64,000 nucleotides of DNA, taken from Xenorhabdus stockiae. GTDB taxonomy: Bacteria; Pseudomonadota; Gammaproteobacteria; Enterobacterales; Enterobacteriaceae. Numbering within the stretch: position 1 is the stretch's first letter; every line of letters begins with the position of its first letter. Position numbers and translations under genes: made by a program. Of the stretch, positions 8,735 through 22,786 are shown piece by piece. Under the pieces are notes generated by a model that was given only the letters and a program-made list of their open reading frames with translations, ran no database searches and was not told the origin of the DNA. The stretch is from positions 1 to 64,000 of the forward strand of contig NZ_NJAJ01000010.1 of assembly GCF_002632825.1 (NCBI RefSeq), in the 5' to 3' direction.

Positions 8735-10624
8735 ATGTTTTATCCAGAACATTTTGACGTCATCATTATCGGCGGTGGTCACGCTGGTACTGAAGCAGCA
8801 ATGGCAGCCGCACGTATGGGGCGTCAAACCTTATTACTGACTCACAATATTGATACTTTGGGCCAGATGTCATGTAATCCAGCCATTGGTGGGATCGGTA
8901 AAGGGCATCTGGTAAAAGAGATCGATGCACTTGGCGGCCTAATGGCAAAAGCAACGGATCTGGCTGGTATTCAGTTCAGAACACTTAATGCCAGCAAAGG
9001 CCCGGCAGTTCGTGCAACACGTGCACAAGCTGATCGTGTACTGTATCGACAGGCTGTAAGAACTGCACTGGAAAACCAGCCTAACTTGATGATCTTCCAG
9101 CAGTCAGTCGAAGATCTCATCGTTGAAAATGATACCGTTACCGGTGTTGTTACTCGTATGGGGCTGAAATTCAGGGCAAAATCTGTTGTTCTGACAGTTG
9201 GTACTTTCCTTGATGGAAAAATTCACATTGGTCTGGAAAATTACAGCGGCGGACGTGCCGGTGATCCTCCAGCGATCGCTTTATCACATCGTTTACGTGA
9301 ATTGCCTTTGCGTGTTTCCCGACTGAAAACAGGTACACCACCTCGTATCGATGCAAGAACCATTGATTTCAGCCAACTTGAACAACAATTTGGTGATAAC
9401 CCAACACCTGTATTTTCTTTCATGGGAAATAGGGATCAACATCCACAACAGATCCCGTGTTACATCACTCATACCAACGAAAAAACCCATGAAGTGATCC
9501 GCAATAATTTGGATCGCAGTCCGATGTATGCGGGGATCATCGAAGGGATCGGCCCACGCTACTGCCCTTCTATCGAAGATAAAGTGATGCGTTTTGCCGA
9601 TCGTAATGCGCACCAGATCTTCCTTGAGCCAGAAGGGCTTACCAGCAACGAAATTTATCCTAATGGGATTTCAACCAGCCTGCCATTTGACGTACAGATG
9701 CAGATAGTCCACTCCATGAAAGGTATGGAAAATGCACGGATTATCCGTCCTGGTTACGCGATCGAATATGACTTCTTCGATCCACGGGATTTGAAACAGA
9801 CACTCGAAAGCAAATTTATTAATGGTTTGTTCTTTGCAGGCCAGATCAACGGTACAACCGGTTACGAAGAAGCCGCGGCTCAAGGATTATTGGCCGGTCT
9901 AAACGCTGCCCGTTATGCTACTGAAGAAGACGGTTGGTTTCCTCGTCGTGATCAGGCTTATATCGGTGTGCTGGTTGATGATTTATGTACCTTAGGAACA
10001 AAAGAACCTTACCGAATGTTCACATCACGCGCGGAATATCGTTTGATGTTACGTGAAGATAACGCCGATCTACGTTTGACAGAACAAGGCCGTGAACTAG
10101 GGTTAGTTGACGATATGCGTTGGGAACATTATTCCCGTAAAGTTGAAATGATCGAGCAAGAGCGCCAGCGTCTGAGTAATATTTGGGTTCATCCACACTC
10201 TGAAAGCCTGGATGAGATCAATCAAGTGCTGAAAACCCCATTGTCCAAAGAAGCCAATGGTGAAGATTTACTCCGTCGCCCGGAAATGAACTACGAATTG
10301 CTAACATCAATGCCACGTTTTTCACCGGGGCTGACTGAACCTCAGGCAGCAGATCAGGTTGAGATCCAGATTAAATACGAAGGTTATATTGCCCGGCAGC
10401 TGGAAGAGATTGAAAAACAGCTACGTAACGAAAACACAGTATTGCCTGTTGACCTTGATTACAAACAAGTCAACGGACTTTCGAATGAAGTTGTTGCAAA
10501 ACTGAATGACCATAAACCAAGTACAATTGGTCAGGCTTCACGTATTTCTGGCATTACACCGGCAGCGATCTCCATCTTGCTGGTATGGTTGAAAAAACAG
10601 GGTTTATTGCGTCGTAGTGCCTAA
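8735..10624 (+). CDS. mnmG: MnmG, tRNA uridine-34 modification enzyme (FAD)
   Basis: A 629-residue FAD protein, the exact E. coli length, when started at the ATG before FYPEHFDVI (8735). The frame is open 19 codons further upstream into oriC-proximal sequence. With MnmE, encoded at 59.7 kb, it adds the (carboxymethyl)aminomethyl group to U34 of tRNAs. The dinucleotide motif [10 protein letters not shown] is at residues 13-22 and the GidA signature [11 protein letters not shown] is present. First gene to the right of oriC, with rsmG 12 bp downstream. Confidence 0.97.
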   Translation: MFYPEHFDVIIIGGGHAGTEAAMAAARMGRQTLLLTHNIDTLGQMSCNPAIGGIGKGHLVKEIDALGGLMAKATDLAGIQFRTLNASKGPAVRATRAQADRVLYRQAVRTALENQPNLMIFQQSVEDLIVENDTVTGVVTRMGLKFRAKSVVLTVGTFLDGKIHIGLENYSGGRAGDPPAIALSHRLRELPLRVSRLKTGTPPRIDARTIDFSQLEQQFGDNPTPVFSFMGNRDQHPQQIPCYITHTNEKTHEVIRNNLDRSPMYAGIIEGIGPRYCPSIEDKVMRFADRNAHQIFLEPEGLTSNEIYPNGISTSLPFDVQMQIVHSMKGMENARIIRPGYAIEYDFFDPRDLKQTLESKFINGLFFAGQINGTTGYEEAAAQGLLAGLNAARYATEEDGWFPRRDQAYIGVLVDDLCTLGTKEPYRMFTSRAEYRLMLREDNADLRLTEQGRELGLVDDMRWEHYSRKVEMIEQERQRLSNIWVHPHSESLDEINQVLKTPLSKEANGEDLLRRPEMNYELLTSMPRFSPGLTEPQAADQVEIQIKYEGYIARQLEEIEKQLRNENTVLPVDLDYKQVNGLSNEVVAKLNDHKPSTIGQASRISGITPAAISILLVWLKKQGLLRRSA

Positions 10625-10636
10625 GAGGACAAAGTT

Positions 10637-11251
10637 TTGTTTAACAAATTGGAATCGTTGTTAGCGAAGACAGACATTATTTTATCGTCGGAGCAAAAAC
10701 AGCAACTTGTTGACTACGTTAATATGCTCAACAAATGGAACAAGGCTTACAATCTGACATCTGTTCGTGATCCGGAACAAATGCTGGTTCGCCATATTAT
10801 GGATAGCATTGTCGTTAATCCATTCCTTCAGGGAACTCGCTTTATTGATGTTGGAACAGGGCCCGGCTTACCGGGCATTCCACTGGCAATTGTACGGCCT
10901 GACTCTCATTTCACCTTACTGGATAGTTTGGGGAAACGCGTCCGTTTTCTACGCCAGGTTCAACATGAGTTAGGGCTCACTAACGTTGAGCCAGTACAGA
11001 GCAGGGTTGAGGAATTCACTCCTGAGGTGCTTTTTGATGGAGTGATCAGCAGGGCTTTTGCATCTTTGCAGGATATGCTGTCATGGTGCCATCACCTTCC
11101 TAAAGCCACTGATGGGCGCTTTTATGCGCTGAAAGGCATAGTGCCGGAAGAGGAGTTGACTCAGTTACCTTCGGGGATCAGTCTTGATGCAGTCATTCCG
11201 CTTTTGGTTCCTGAGCAAGAAGGGCAGCGCCATTTGGTGGTACTTAAGTAA
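10637..11251 (+). CDS. rsmG: RsmG, 16S rRNA m7G527 methyltransferase
   Basis: A 204-residue SAM-dependent methyltransferase (E. coli 207). The SAM-binding loop [12 protein letters not shown] is at residues 71-82. Translation starts at TTG (10637) after AGAGGAC; no nearby in-frame ATG gives the conserved N-terminus FNKLESLL. Co-transcribed with mnmG. In E. coli, loss of this activity gives low-level streptomycin resistance. Confidence 0.95.
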   Translation: MFNKLESLLAKTDIILSSEQKQQLVDYVNMLNKWNKAYNLTSVRDPEQMLVRHIMDSIVVNPFLQGTRFIDVGTGPGLPGIPLAIVRPDSHFTLLDSLGKRVRFLRQVQHELGLTNVEPVQSRVEEFTPEVLFDGVISRAFASLQDMLSWCHHLPKATDGRFYALKGIVPEEELTQLPSGISLDAVIPLLVPEQEGQRHLVVLK

Positions 11252-11284
11252 AACAGATTTTGTTGTTTATCAATAAAAGTTTAA

Positions 11285-11335
11285 ATAATTAGTGACGTCA
11301 GCCACAGTTATATTGTTACGGACGTTACTAATTAT
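11285..11335 (+). terminator. Long stem-loop after rsmG
   Basis: ATAATTAGTGACGTC and GACGTTACTAATTAT pair over about 15 bp with one mismatch around a 21-base loop. It lies 35 bp after the rsmG stop. There is no strong T-run (TCTTCCCTATCTTTT follows), so this is either a weak terminator or a 3'-end stabiliser. Confidence 0.45.
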
Positions 11336-11605
11336 CTTCCCTATCTTTTCATATTTATTTACCGATAGATCACAGAAAAATAACTTTCATTTTATATTGA
11401 GCAAATTGTTCTTTCTAAGAAGAGACATCCATTTTCTTTATAAATAAATTTTAGAGAAAGTGTTCAAAATAAACCTTTAAGATTTTTTGCTGATATATTG
11501 AATAAAACTTTATAGCTATAATATTAATTATTTGATTTTATATAGAAAAAATAAAAGGCAGCCATCACAAATTTAATGGTAAACGGTATTAATGTTTTGA
11601 TTGAA

Positions 11606-11621
11606 TGTGATATGTATCACG
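11606..11621. promoter_or_regulatory. CRP-like site upstream of atp promoter
   Basis: TGTGA-TATGTA-TCACG matches the CRP half-sites TGTGA-N6-TCACA at 9 of 10 positions. It lies about 140 bp upstream of the predicted atp -10 box, further than the usual CRP activating position for that promoter. Confidence 0.4.
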
Positions 11622-11735
11622 TTTGTTTTTGGGCTCGATAGATTAAACGTTACAAAATACTAAATAGTATTTGTGAGCAATCTACCATCAAAGTTAGAAA
11701 TTTAAATTATTATTCACTTTTTCGCTACTTATGGA

Positions 11736-11763
11736 TTGAATTCATTTCGTCTGCCCGTATAAT
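11736..11763 (+). promoter_or_regulatory. Predicted atp operon promoter
   Basis: A -35 TTGAAT (11736-11741) and a perfect -10 TATAAT (11758-11763) are separated by 16 bp. They sit about 100 bp before the atpI start, with no coding sequence between them. Confidence 0.65.
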
Positions 11764-11866
11764 TTGCACGTTTTTGTCACTTGACACTCTTAAGCAAAGA
11801 CAGTTTTATACAACATTCAGCAAAGCCTGATATGTAATGGTGTACTTCAGGGAGAAAACAAAAGTC

Positions 11867-13100
<1,234 letters not shown>

Positions 13101-13131
13101 TTTTATCAATCATTAATAGTGTTTTAACTGA

Positions 13132-13392
<261 letters not shown>

Positions 13393-13446
13393 CTTACAGA
13401 ACTGAAAATTAAGCCGATTCATTAATTGAAATAGAGGTATTGTGCC

Positions 13447-13917
13447 GTGAATATTAACGCAACAATCCTCGGCCAGGCCATCGCGTTTGTCCTGTTTGTT
13501 TTGTTCTGTATGAAGTATGTATGGCCACCAATCATGGCGGCCATCGAAAAGCGTCAGAAAGAAATTGCTGACGGTTTGGCTTCAGCAGAGCGTGCTAAAA
13601 AGAACCTGGACTTAGCGCAAGCCAATGCGACCGACCAACTGAAAAAAGCGAAAGCAGACGCACACGCTATCATCGAACAGGCTAATAAACAAAGAGCCCA
13701 GATTATTGATGATGCAAGGACTGAAGCTGAGCTGGAACGTAGCAAAATAGTAGCGCAGGCTCATGCTGAAGTTGAAGCTGAAAGCAAGCGTGTTCGTGAA
13801 GAGCTACGTAAACAGGTTGCGCTGTTGGCTATCGCAGGTGCCGAGAAGATCATCGAACGTTCCGTGGATGAAGCTGCTAACAGCGACATCGTTGATAAAC
13901 TGGTCGCTGAACTGTAA
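13447..13917 (+). CDS. atpF: ATP synthase Fo subunit b
   Basis: A 156-residue peripheral stalk subunit, the same length as in E. coli. One N-terminal membrane helix (about 5-25) is followed by a long Ala/Lys/Glu-rich coiled coil that dimerises, and the end [18 protein letters not shown] binds delta. Starts at GTG (13447), as E. coli atpF does. Confidence 0.97.
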   Translation: MNINATILGQAIAFVLFVLFCMKYVWPPIMAAIEKRQKEIADGLASAERAKKNLDLAQANATDQLKKAKADAHAIIEQANKQRAQIIDDARTEAELERSKIVAQAHAEVEAESKRVREELRKQVALLAIAGAEKIIERSVDEAANSDIVDKLVAEL

Positions 13918-13929
13918 GGAGGGAGGGGC

Positions 13930-14463
13930 ATGTCTGAATTTGCTACTGTAGCTCGCCCCTACGCCAAAGCAGCTTTTGACTTTGCTGTGGAACACCAATC
14001 TCTCGAACACTGGCAGAACATGCTGGCGTTCGTTGCAGAGGTAACCCGCAATGAGCAGGTTGGTGAGCTGCTTTCCGGTTCATTAGCACCGGAAACGTTA
14101 GCCAATACCTTTATCACTTTATGTGATGATCAGGTAGATGAGCATGCTCGTAACTTTATTCGTGTCATGGCAGAAAATGGTCGCTTGCTGGTATTGCCAG
14201 AAGTCTTCCTGCAATTTATCCAATTGCGTGCATCACTGGAATCAACAATTGATGTTGAAGTGATATCTGCGTCCGAACTGAATGAGCAGCAGCAGGCTAA
14301 AATTTCTGCGGCGATGGAAAAACGTCTGTCACGCAAAGTGAAGCTGAATTGCAAAATTGACAAGTCTGTTATTGCCGGCGTGATTATCCGTGCGGGTGAC
14401 ATGGTGATCGATGGCAGTATTCGTGGCCGTCTGGATCGTTTAACAGACGTCTTGCAGTCTTAA
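13930..14463 (+). CDS. atpH: ATP synthase F1 subunit delta
   Basis: A 177-residue subunit, the E. coli length, that clamps the b stalk to the top of the alpha3beta3 head. The N-terminal six-helix domain begins [16 protein letters not shown]. The C-terminal signature [22 protein letters not shown] is complete. A GGAGGGAGGGG tract 12 bp long fills the gap after atpF and gives a strong ribosome site. Confidence 0.97.
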   Translation: MSEFATVARPYAKAAFDFAVEHQSLEHWQNMLAFVAEVTRNEQVGELLSGSLAPETLANTFITLCDDQVDEHARNFIRVMAENGRLLVLPEVFLQFIQLRASLESTIDVEVISASELNEQQQAKISAAMEKRLSRKVKLNCKIDKSVIAGVIIRAGDMVIDGSIRGRLDRLTDVLQS

Positions 14464-14477
14464 GGGGACTGGAGCAT

Positions 14478-16019
14478 ATGCAACTGAATTCCACCGAAAT
14501 CAGCGAACTGATCAAACAGCGTATTGCTCAGTTCAATGTGGTGAGCGAAGCTCACAATGAAGGTACGATTGTTTCCGTTAACGACGGTATCATTCGTGTC
14601 CACGGTTTAGCCGATGTCATGCAGGGTGAGATGATTGCACTGCCTGGCAACCGTTATGCAATTGCACTGAACCTGGAGCGAGACTCCGTGGGTGCGGTTG
14701 TTATGGGTCCGTATGCTGACTTGGCCGAAGGCATGAAAGTCAAATGTACTGGCCGTATTTTGGAAGTACCTGTTGGTCGTGGTTTGCTGGGTCGTGTTGT
14801 TAACACACTGGGTGAGCCAATCGACGGTAAAGGTGCTGTTGAGCACGATGGTTTCTCCCCAGTAGAAGTTATCGCTCCGGGGGTTATTGATCGTCAATCC
14901 GTTGACCAGCCTGTCCAGACAGGTTACAAATCTGTTGATGCCATGATCCCAATCGGCCGTGGTCAGCGTGAGCTGGTTATCGGTGACCGTCAGACAGGTA
15001 AAACTGCACTGGCGATTGATGCGATCATTAACCAACGTGATTCCGGTATCAAATGTATTTACGTAGCGATTGGTCAGAAAGCCTCTACTATTGCTAACGT
15101 AGTTCGTAAACTGGAAGAGCATGACGCACTGAAAAACACCATCGTTGTTGTTGCATCTGCTTCTGAATCTGCTGCCCTGCAATATCTGGCACCGTATTCT
15201 GGCTGTGCGATGGGTGAATACTTCCGTGATCGTGGTGAAGATGCCCTGATTGTTTACGATGACCTGTCTAAACAGGCTGTTGCTTACCGTCAGATTTCTC
15301 TGTTGCTGCGCCGTCCACCTGGACGTGAAGCATTCCCTGGTGACGTTTTCTATCTGCACTCCCGTCTGTTGGAGCGTGCAGCGCGTGTTAACGCTGAATA
15401 TGTTGAAAAGTACACCAATGGTGAAGTGAAAGGCAAAACAGGTTCTCTGACAGCACTGCCAATCATCGAAACACAGGCTGGTGACGTTTCTGCATTCGTA
15501 CCGACAAACGTTATCTCCATTACTGATGGTCAGATCTTCCTTGAATCTGCTCTGTTCAACGCAGGTATTCGTCCGGCGGTTAACCCAGGGATTTCCGTAT
15601 CCCGTGTAGGTGGTGCTGCTCAGACTAAGATTATCAAGAAACTGTCTGGTGGTATCCGTACTGCTCTGGCTCAGTACCGCGAACTGGCGGCATTCTCCCA
15701 GTTTGCATCTGATCTGGATGATGCGACTCGTAAGCAGCTGGATCATGGTCAGAAAGTAACTGAGCTGTTGAAACAGAAACAGTATCAGCCAATGTCTATC
15801 GCACAACAGGCTCTGTCTCTGTTTGCTGCTGAGCGTGGCTATCTGGAAGATGTCGAAATCGCGAAAGTGGTCAGTTTCGAATCTGCGCTGTTGGCGTATG
15901 CTAGCCATGAACATGCTGATCTTCTGAAAGAGATTGACCAGTCTGGCGATTACAACGGAGAGATCGAAGCGAAGCTGAAAGCTCTGTTGGAATCCTTCAA
16001 GGCGACTCAGTCCTGGTAA
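14478..16019 (+). CDS. atpA: ATP synthase F1 subunit alpha
   Basis: A 513-residue subunit (E. coli 513) with non-catalytic nucleotide sites. Walker A GDRQTGKT is at residues 169-176 and the F1 signature [14 protein letters not shown] is present near 370. The N-terminal helix LIKQRIAQF binds delta. Codon use is strongly biased, as expected for a highly expressed gene. Confidence 0.98.
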   Translation: MQLNSTEISELIKQRIAQFNVVSEAHNEGTIVSVNDGIIRVHGLADVMQGEMIALPGNRYAIALNLERDSVGAVVMGPYADLAEGMKVKCTGRILEVPVGRGLLGRVVNTLGEPIDGKGAVEHDGFSPVEVIAPGVIDRQSVDQPVQTGYKSVDAMIPIGRGQRELVIGDRQTGKTALAIDAIINQRDSGIKCIYVAIGQKASTIANVVRKLEEHDALKNTIVVVASASESAALQYLAPYSGCAMGEYFRDRGEDALIVYDDLSKQAVAYRQISLLLRRPPGREAFPGDVFYLHSRLLERAARVNAEYVEKYTNGEVKGKTGSLTALPIIETQAGDVSAFVPTNVISITDGQIFLESALFNAGIRPAVNPGISVSRVGGAAQTKIIKKLSGGIRTALAQYRELAAFSQFASDLDDATRKQLDHGQKVTELLKQKQYQPMSIAQQALSLFAAERGYLEDVEIAKVVSFESALLAYASHEHADLLKEIDQSGDYNGEIEAKLKALLESFKATQSW

Positions 16020-16091
16020 CACTATTCGGCCCTGTTTGATTCTGTTTAATGAAAAAACACGGGCCGTCTGGTTGAATACGGAGAAGCAGAA

Positions 16092-16955
16092 ATGGCCGGC
16101 GCAAAAGAGATACGTACCAAAATCGCCAGTGTGCAGAACACGCAGAAAATCACTAAAGCGATGGAAATGGTCGCCGCGTCCAAAATGCGTAAAACGCAGG
16201 ACCGCATGGCGGCCAGCCGTCCTTATGCAGATACCATTCGCAGCGTGATTGGACACCTTGCGTTAGGTAATCTGGAGTACAAACACCCATACCTTGAAGA
16301 GCGTGAAGTTAAACGCGTTGGGTACGTGGTTGTTTCTACTGACCGTGGTTTATGTGGCGGTTTGAACATTAACTTGTTCAAAAAATTGCTGATAGAAATG
16401 AAAGACTGGTCTGATAAAAAAGTCCAGGTTGATTTGGCACTTATTGGATCAAAAGCGGTTTCTTTCTTTTCTTCTGTTGGTGGCAACGTTGTTGCCCAGG
16501 TAACAGGGATGGGAGATAACCCATCATTGTCCGAATTGATCGGGCCAGTCAGCGTCATGATGCAAGCATATGACGAAGGGCGTCTGGATAAACTGTATAT
16601 AGTGACAAACAAGTTCCACAATACAATGTCTCAGGTTCCGACAATCACTCAGTTATTGCCTCTGCCAGCCGGAGACGATGAAACACTGAAGAAGAAGTCC
16701 TGGGATTATCTGTATGAACCAGATCCTAAGGCGCTGTTGGATACCTTGCTGCGTCGCTATATAGAATCGCAAGTTTATCAGGGCGTCGTTGAAAACCTGG
16801 CTAGTGAGCAGGCCGCACGAATGGTAGCGATGAAAGCCGCGACTGATAACGGTGGCAACCTGATCAAAGAGTTGCAGTTGGTTTACAACAAAGCTCGTCA
16901 GGCCAGCATTACTCAGGAACTCACCGAAATCGTTTCGGGTGCAGCTGCGGTTTAA
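16092..16955 (+). CDS. atpG: ATP synthase F1 subunit gamma
   Basis: A 287-residue central rotor shaft, the E. coli length. The N-terminal coiled-coil helix [20 protein letters not shown] and the C-terminal helix [18 protein letters not shown] that fills the alpha3beta3 cavity are both intact. Starts at the ATG before AGAKEI (16092) after GGAGAAGCAG. Confidence 0.98.
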   Translation: MAGAKEIRTKIASVQNTQKITKAMEMVAASKMRKTQDRMAASRPYADTIRSVIGHLALGNLEYKHPYLEEREVKRVGYVVVSTDRGLCGGLNINLFKKLLIEMKDWSDKKVQVDLALIGSKAVSFFSSVGGNVVAQVTGMGDNPSLSELIGPVSVMMQAYDEGRLDKLYIVTNKFHNTMSQVPTITQLLPLPAGDDETLKKKSWDYLYEPDPKALLDTLLRRYIESQVYQGVVENLASEQAARMVAMKAATDNGGNLIKELQLVYNKARQASITQELTEIVSGAAAV

Positions 16956-16962
16956 CAGCTAG

Positions 16963-18372
<1,410 letters not shown>

Positions 18373-18393
18373 TACGGCTGACGGGAGGTTGAT

Positions 18394-18816
18394 ATGGCTG
18401 CAATGACGTTCTCCCTGAACGTAGTCAGCGCTGAAAAACTGATGTTTGAAGGGCTGGTACAGAAAATTCAGGTGACTGGTAGTGAAGGTGAGTTGGGGAT
18501 TTATCCTCAGCACACTCCGCTGCTTACTGCCATAAAACCTGGCATGATACGTATTGTTAAGCAGTTTGGTGAAGAAGAGTTTATCTACCTGTCAGGTGGT
18601 ATTCTGGAAGTTCAGCCAAACGGCGTGATCGTACTGGCCGATACAGCGATCCGTGGTAAGGATTTGGATGAAGCCAAAGTGCTTGAAGCCAAGCGCAAGG
18701 CGGAAGAACATGTCCGTAATTCCCACGGCGATGTTGATTATGCTCAGGCATCTGCTGAATTGTCGAAAGCGATTGCAAAACTTCGTGTAATCGAACTGAC
18801 GAAAAAGCTGATGTAG
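18394..18816 (+). CDS. atpC: ATP synthase F1 subunit epsilon
   Basis: A 140-residue subunit (E. coli 139). It has an N-terminal beta-sandwich ([15 protein letters not shown] through GVIVLADTA) and a C-terminal two-helix inhibitory arm. It couples the rotor to the c-ring and inhibits ATP hydrolysis. Last gene of the operon, followed by a strong terminator at 18941. Confidence 0.97.
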   Translation: MAAMTFSLNVVSAEKLMFEGLVQKIQVTGSEGELGIYPQHTPLLTAIKPGMIRIVKQFGEEEFIYLSGGILEVQPNGVIVLADTAIRGKDLDEAKVLEAKRKAEEHVRNSHGDVDYAQASAELSKAIAKLRVIELTKKLM

Positions 18817-18874
18817 GATTACCTAATAAATTTCAAATATTAACTGATAAAGTTAAATTTGAGAGATAAAAGGT

Positions 18875-18901
18875 AAATACCCAATGGATTTCGAATTGCA
18901 T
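18875..18901. repeat. ERIC-like terminus fragment
   Basis: AAATACCCAATGGATTTC followed by GAATTGCA resembles the end of the ERIC/IRU repeat (TATACCCAATGGATTTCAAG as I recall it). The central ERIC sequence and the other end are missing, so only a short remnant is present between atpC and its terminator. Confidence 0.45.
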
Positions 18902-18940
18902 TGAGATAATTGGAAAGACAGAGGGTAAGGCAGTAGATAA

Positions 18941-18972
18941 AAAGCCAGTTAGTCATGCTAACTGGCTTTTTT
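18941..18972 (+). terminator. Rho-independent terminator of atp operon
   Basis: AAAGCCAGTTAG (18941-18952) pairs perfectly with CTAACTGGCTTT (18958-18969) around a 5-base loop, ending in a T-run. It separates atpC from glmU. Confidence 0.92.
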
Positions 18973-19049
18973 GCATTACGAAATATGTAGCAATTTATTT
19001 CGTAAACAGGTTTACTTTTATACTTAAAATCGGAATTGTCAGGTTTCTT

Positions 19050-20480
19050 ATGTCTATTACATCCAACGCAACTGTTTCCAAGCCAATAACTTCCAAATCA
19101 ACGAGTGCAAAAAGTGTTGTGATACTGGCTGCGGGAAAAGGAACCCGCATGTATTCTGACCTCCCTAAAGTCCTGCACTCACTGGCAGGAAAGCCGATGG
19201 TTCAGCATGTCATTGATACTGCAATGGCATTGGGTACCCAAAATGTTCATCTGGTATATGGGCATGGCGGCGACCTGATGAAACAAACTCTTTCAGGCCA
19301 GAAAAACGCTAATCAAAACCTGAACTGGGTATTGCAAGCAGAACAGCTAGGTACTGGCCACGCGATGCAGCAGGCGGCTCCACATTTTGCCGATGATGAA
19401 GATATTCTGATCCTCTACGGCGATGTACCACTGATTGCTCAGGATACGTTAGAACGTTTGATTGAAGCTAAACCAGAAGGCGGTATTGGCTTATTAACCG
19501 CTATTTTGGATAACCCGACCGGATATGGTCGTATCATCCGTGAAAATGGCGAAGTCACAGGGATCATCGAACAAAAAGATGCGACTGACGAGCAGCGTAA
19601 AATCAACGAAATCAACACCGGCATTCTGGTCGCAAACGGTGGTGATTTGAAACGCTGGTTATCTAAACTGGAAAACAATAACGCACAAGGTGAATACTAC
19701 CTGACAGACGTTATTGCACTTGCACATCAGGAAGGCCGTCAGATTAAAGCTGTTCATCCAAGCCGTTTAAGTGAAATGGAAGGGGTTAACAACCGTCTTC
19801 AGCTTTCTGCATTAGAACGTATTTACCAGTCTGAACAAGCGGAGAAATTATTGCTGGCGGGTGTCATGTTACTCGACCCGGCTCGTTTCGATCTGCGAGG
19901 AACATTAGAGCATGGCCGCGATATTACCATTGATACCAATGTCATTATTGAAGGTCATGTCGTATTGGGGAATAACGTTCAGGTAGGCTCTGGCTGTATT
20001 CTGAAAAACTGCGTTATCGGTGATGGTGCGGTAATCAGCCCTTATACTGTAATAGAAGACTCTGAACTCGCGGCTGAATGTACAGTCGGGCCTTTTGCTC
20101 GCTTGCGTCCGGGTTCTAAACTGGCGGAAAAAGCCCATGTCGGCAATTTCGTTGAAATGAAAAAATCCTCCCTTGGCAAAGGTTCCAAAGCAGGGCACCT
20201 GACTTATTTGGGTGATTCTGAAATTGGAAGTAATGTAAATATCGGTGCAGGAACCATTACCTGTAACTATGATGGCGCCAATAAATTTAAGACTATCATT
20301 GGTGATGACGTATTTGTGGGTTCTGACAGCCAGCTTGTTGCCCCTGTAAACATTGCTAAAGGTGTCACTATCGGCGCAGGAACCACCGTAACAAAAGATG
20401 TTGCTGAAAATGAGCTGGTTATCAGCCGTGTTAAGCAAACTCATATTAGGGACTGGAAACGTCCTGTTAAGAAAAAATAA
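19050..20480 (+). CDS. glmU: GlmU, bifunctional UDP-GlcNAc synthesis enzyme
   Basis: A 476-residue enzyme making UDP-N-acetylglucosamine for peptidoglycan and LPS. The N-terminal uridyltransferase has the signature LAAGKGTRM at about 26-34. The C-terminal half is a left-handed beta-helix acetyltransferase with the hexapeptide-rich segment [17 protein letters not shown]. It is about 20 residues longer than the 456-residue E. coli protein, all at the N-terminus (Ser/Thr/Lys-rich, before SVVILAAG). No ATG or GTG closer to SVVILAAG is visible in frame, so the extension is likely real. Confidence 0.96.
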   Translation: MSITSNATVSKPITSKSTSAKSVVILAAGKGTRMYSDLPKVLHSLAGKPMVQHVIDTAMALGTQNVHLVYGHGGDLMKQTLSGQKNANQNLNWVLQAEQLGTGHAMQQAAPHFADDEDILILYGDVPLIAQDTLERLIEAKPEGGIGLLTAILDNPTGYGRIIRENGEVTGIIEQKDATDEQRKINEINTGILVANGGDLKRWLSKLENNNAQGEYYLTDVIALAHQEGRQIKAVHPSRLSEMEGVNNRLQLSALERIYQSEQAEKLLLAGVMLLDPARFDLRGTLEHGRDITIDTNVIIEGHVVLGNNVQVGSGCILKNCVIGDGAVISPYTVIEDSELAAECTVGPFARLRPGSKLAEKAHVGNFVEMKKSSLGKGSKAGHLTYLGDSEIGSNVNIGAGTITCNYDGANKFKTIIGDDVFVGSDSQLVAPVNIAKGVTIGAGTTVTKDVAENELVISRVKQTHIRDWKRPVKKK

Positions 20481-20581
20481 ATAAGATATACCCATAATAA
20501 AACCCCATCTCTACAAAGCTCGGGGACCGGTAAATCCAGAACGAGATTTGCCGGAACACAATCAGGTTGTGAGACATAAAA

Positions 20582-20604
20582 AGGGCGTTTACAGCCCTAT
20601 TTTT
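20582..20604 (+). promoter_or_regulatory. Stem-loop in glmU-glmS spacer
   Basis: AGGGC-GTTTACA-GCCCT followed by ATTTTT ends 15 bp before the glmS start, next to its AGGAAT ribosome site. In E. coli glmS translation is controlled from this spacer by the sRNA GlmZ. This hairpin could be an attenuator-like element or part of that control; I cannot show pairing with GlmZ from here. Confidence 0.4.
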
Positions 20605-20618
20605 AGGAATAAAAACAC

Positions 20619-22448
20619 ATGTGTGGAATCGTTGGTGCAGTAGCACAGCGTGATATAGCAGAAATACTGATCGAAGGTCTTCGTCGTCTGGAATACCGTG
20701 GCTATGACTCTGCGGGTATGGCTGTCGTTGACAGCGAAAATCAGATGACTCGTCTGCGTGAAGTGGGCAAAGTACAGATGTTGGCTGATGAAGCTGATAA
20801 ACAGGCTGTTATCGGTGGTACAGGTATTGCTCATACCCGTTGGGCGACGCACGGAGAGCCAAACGAACGCAACGCTCACCCTCATGTTTCTGAACATATT
20901 GCGGTTGTACATAACGGGATTATTGAAAACCATGAAGAACTGCGTGAAGAACTGAAAGCACGTGGTTATGGTTTCTCTTCAGATACCGATACTGAAACCA
21001 TTGCTCATCTTGTGCACTGGGAACAGCAACAAGGTGGCTCATTGCTGGAAATCGTACAGCGTGTTATCCCACAATTGCGCGGCGCTTATGGCACCGTCAT
21101 TATGGATAGCCGTCAACCAGACGTGCTGGTGGCTGCGCGTTCCGGTAGCCCATTAGTGATTGGTCTGGGTGTAGGTGAAAACTTCCTGGCATCTGACCAG
21201 CTGGCATTACTGCCGGTGACTCGCCGCTTTATTTATCTGGAAGAAGGCGACGTTGCTGAAATCACCCGCCGCACTGTTCGCATTTTTGATGTGCAGGGCG
21301 AAGCCGTTGAGCGCGAGCAGATTGAATCCAGCGTTCAGTATGATGCAGGTGACAAAGGTGTTTACCGTCACTACATGCAGAAAGAGATTTACGAACAGCC
21401 AATGGCGATTAAAAACACACTGGAAGGCCGTGTGAGTCATGGTGAAGTTAATCTGTCCGAGCTGGGAGCTAACGCAGCAGAATTACTGTCTCAGGTTGAA
21501 CATATCCAGATCGTTGCCTGTGGAACGTCTTTCAATGCTGGTATGGTTTCCCGCTACTGGTTTGAATCACTGGCGGGTATTCCATGTGATGTAGAAATCG
21601 CCTCTGAATTCCGTTACCGCAAACCAGCCTGCCGTAAAGGCAGCCTGTTGATCACCCTGTCCCAATCCGGTGAAACAGCGGACACACTGGCAGCACTGCG
21701 TTTATCCAAAGAACTGGGTTACCTGACTTCCCTGACCATCTGTAACGTTGCGGGTTCCTCTCTGGTACGCGAATCAGACTTTGCTCTGATGACCAAAGCG
21801 GGCGCAGAAATTGGCGTAGCATCCACCAAAGCGTTTACTACTCAGCTAACCGTATTGCTGATGCTGGTGGCTTATATGGGGCGCCTGAAAGGTGCTGATG
21901 ACTCTCTGGAGCAGAATATCGTTCATTCCCTGCATGCGTTACCAAGCCGCATTGAAAGCATGTTGTCGAAAGACAAAGTGATTGAAGCACTGGCAGAAGA
22001 CTTCTCTGAAAAACACCACGCATTATTCCTTGGCCGTGGCGATCAATATCCGATCGCGGTTGAAGGTGCTCTGAAACTGAAAGAGATCTCTTACATCCAC
22101 GCAGAAGCTTACGCAGCGGGTGAACTGAAACACGGCCCACTGGCACTGATTGATGCGGATATGCCGGTTATCATCGTTGCACCAAACAACGAACTGCTGG
22201 AAAAACTGAAATCCAACATTGAAGAAGTCCGCGCTCGTGGCGGTCAGTTGTACGTCTTCGCCGATCAGGATGCTGGTTTCACCGACAGTGAAAACATGAA
22301 GATCATCTCCCTGCCACACGTAGAAGAACTGATCGCGCCGATCTTCTACACCGTGCCACTGCAATTGCTGTCTTACCACGTTGCCTTGATCAAAGGTACC
22401 GATGTGGATCAGCCGAGGAATTTGGCGAAATCGGTGACGGTGGAGTGA
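20619..22448 (+). CDS. glmS: Glutamine-fructose-6-phosphate aminotransferase
   Basis: A 609-residue enzyme that makes glucosamine-6-phosphate from fructose-6-phosphate and glutamine, the entry step to amino-sugar synthesis. The catalytic Cys is residue 2 (MCGIVGA, N-terminal nucleophile glutaminase). Two SIS sugar-isomerase domains follow (SQSGETADT near residue 347). The end [13 protein letters not shown] contains the attTn7 recognition region of enterobacteria. In E. coli it is co-transcribed with glmU and processed at the glmU stop. Confidence 0.98.
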   Translation: MCGIVGAVAQRDIAEILIEGLRRLEYRGYDSAGMAVVDSENQMTRLREVGKVQMLADEADKQAVIGGTGIAHTRWATHGEPNERNAHPHVSEHIAVVHNGIIENHEELREELKARGYGFSSDTDTETIAHLVHWEQQQGGSLLEIVQRVIPQLRGAYGTVIMDSRQPDVLVAARSGSPLVIGLGVGENFLASDQLALLPVTRRFIYLEEGDVAEITRRTVRIFDVQGEAVEREQIESSVQYDAGDKGVYRHYMQKEIYEQPMAIKNTLEGRVSHGEVNLSELGANAAELLSQVEHIQIVACGTSFNAGMVSRYWFESLAGIPCDVEIASEFRYRKPACRKGSLLITLSQSGETADTLAALRLSKELGYLTSLTICNVAGSSLVRESDFALMTKAGAEIGVASTKAFTTQLTVLLMLVAYMGRLKGADDSLEQNIVHSLHALPSRIESMLSKDKVIEALAEDFSEKHHALFLGRGDQYPIAVEGALKLKEISYIHAEAYAAGELKHGPLALIDADMPVIIVAPNNELLEKLKSNIEEVRARGGQLYVFADQDAGFTDSENMKIISLPHVEELIAPIFYTVPLQLLSYHVALIKGTDVDQPRNLAKSVTVE

Positions 22449-22488
22449 TCGCGTAATATACGCATGAATCAAAACTAAATATTTTCTT

Positions 22489-22523
22489 AATCCGGTCATG
22501 CATTAAGCAGGCCGGATTTTTTT
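22489..22523 (+). terminator. Rho-independent terminator of glmS
   Basis: AATCCGGTC (22489-22497) pairs with GGCCGGATT (22510-22518; one G-T pair) around a 12-base loop and is followed by seven T. It lies 41 bp after the glmS stop, in the zone where Tn7 would insert. The hairpin is intact. Confidence 0.9.
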
Positions 22524-22786
22524 ATGCTCAGCGATATGATTTAACCTAAACGTACGATATCGTGACGAGCAGAATTCGGGTTAACCACTCTATTTCACAA
22601 GCAATCTAACTATTGGGTTCATGACTTTTTTGGATGTAGCCCCTGACGTCGTTGCGTTTTACACACTGCTTGGACTTGTTTAACTGGGAATGCCTGCATC
22701 CAATGGTACAACCCCCATATTTTCAAAGGTTCAGGATTTATTGGCGGCAATAAAGTTGTTTTAGCAATCCCATACCCGCGCGCGTA
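22524..22786. other. Intergenic region between glmS and the SEC-C gene
   Basis: 263 bp without an assigned gene. On the minus strand, directly after and in frame with the stop of the SEC-C gene, a 55-codon open stretch runs to 22619. It has protein-like composition (for example GLYHWMQAFPVKQVQAV) but no start codon. I could not assign it. No Tn7 end sequences were recognised. Confidence 0.5.

Larger units (their letters stand above)
11336..11866 (+). promoter_or_regulatory. AT-rich intergenic region upstream of atp operon
   Basis: About 530 bp with no credible gene; E. coli has a gap of similar size here. It contains a CRP-like palindrome (11606-11621) and a sigma-70 promoter (11736-11763), both listed separately. 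Nothing else is identifiable. Confidence 0.6.

Noticed and set aside
14607-16256. 549-codon open frame on the minus strand over atpA
   Set aside because: It is an antisense shadow of atpA and the start of atpG, caused by the strong codon bias of these genes. The peptide has no family features.
22449-22786. Tn7 or CRISPR-associated Tn7 insertion at attTn7
   Set aside because: No Tn7 end repeats, tns or cas genes were seen after glmS, and the glmS terminator is intact.
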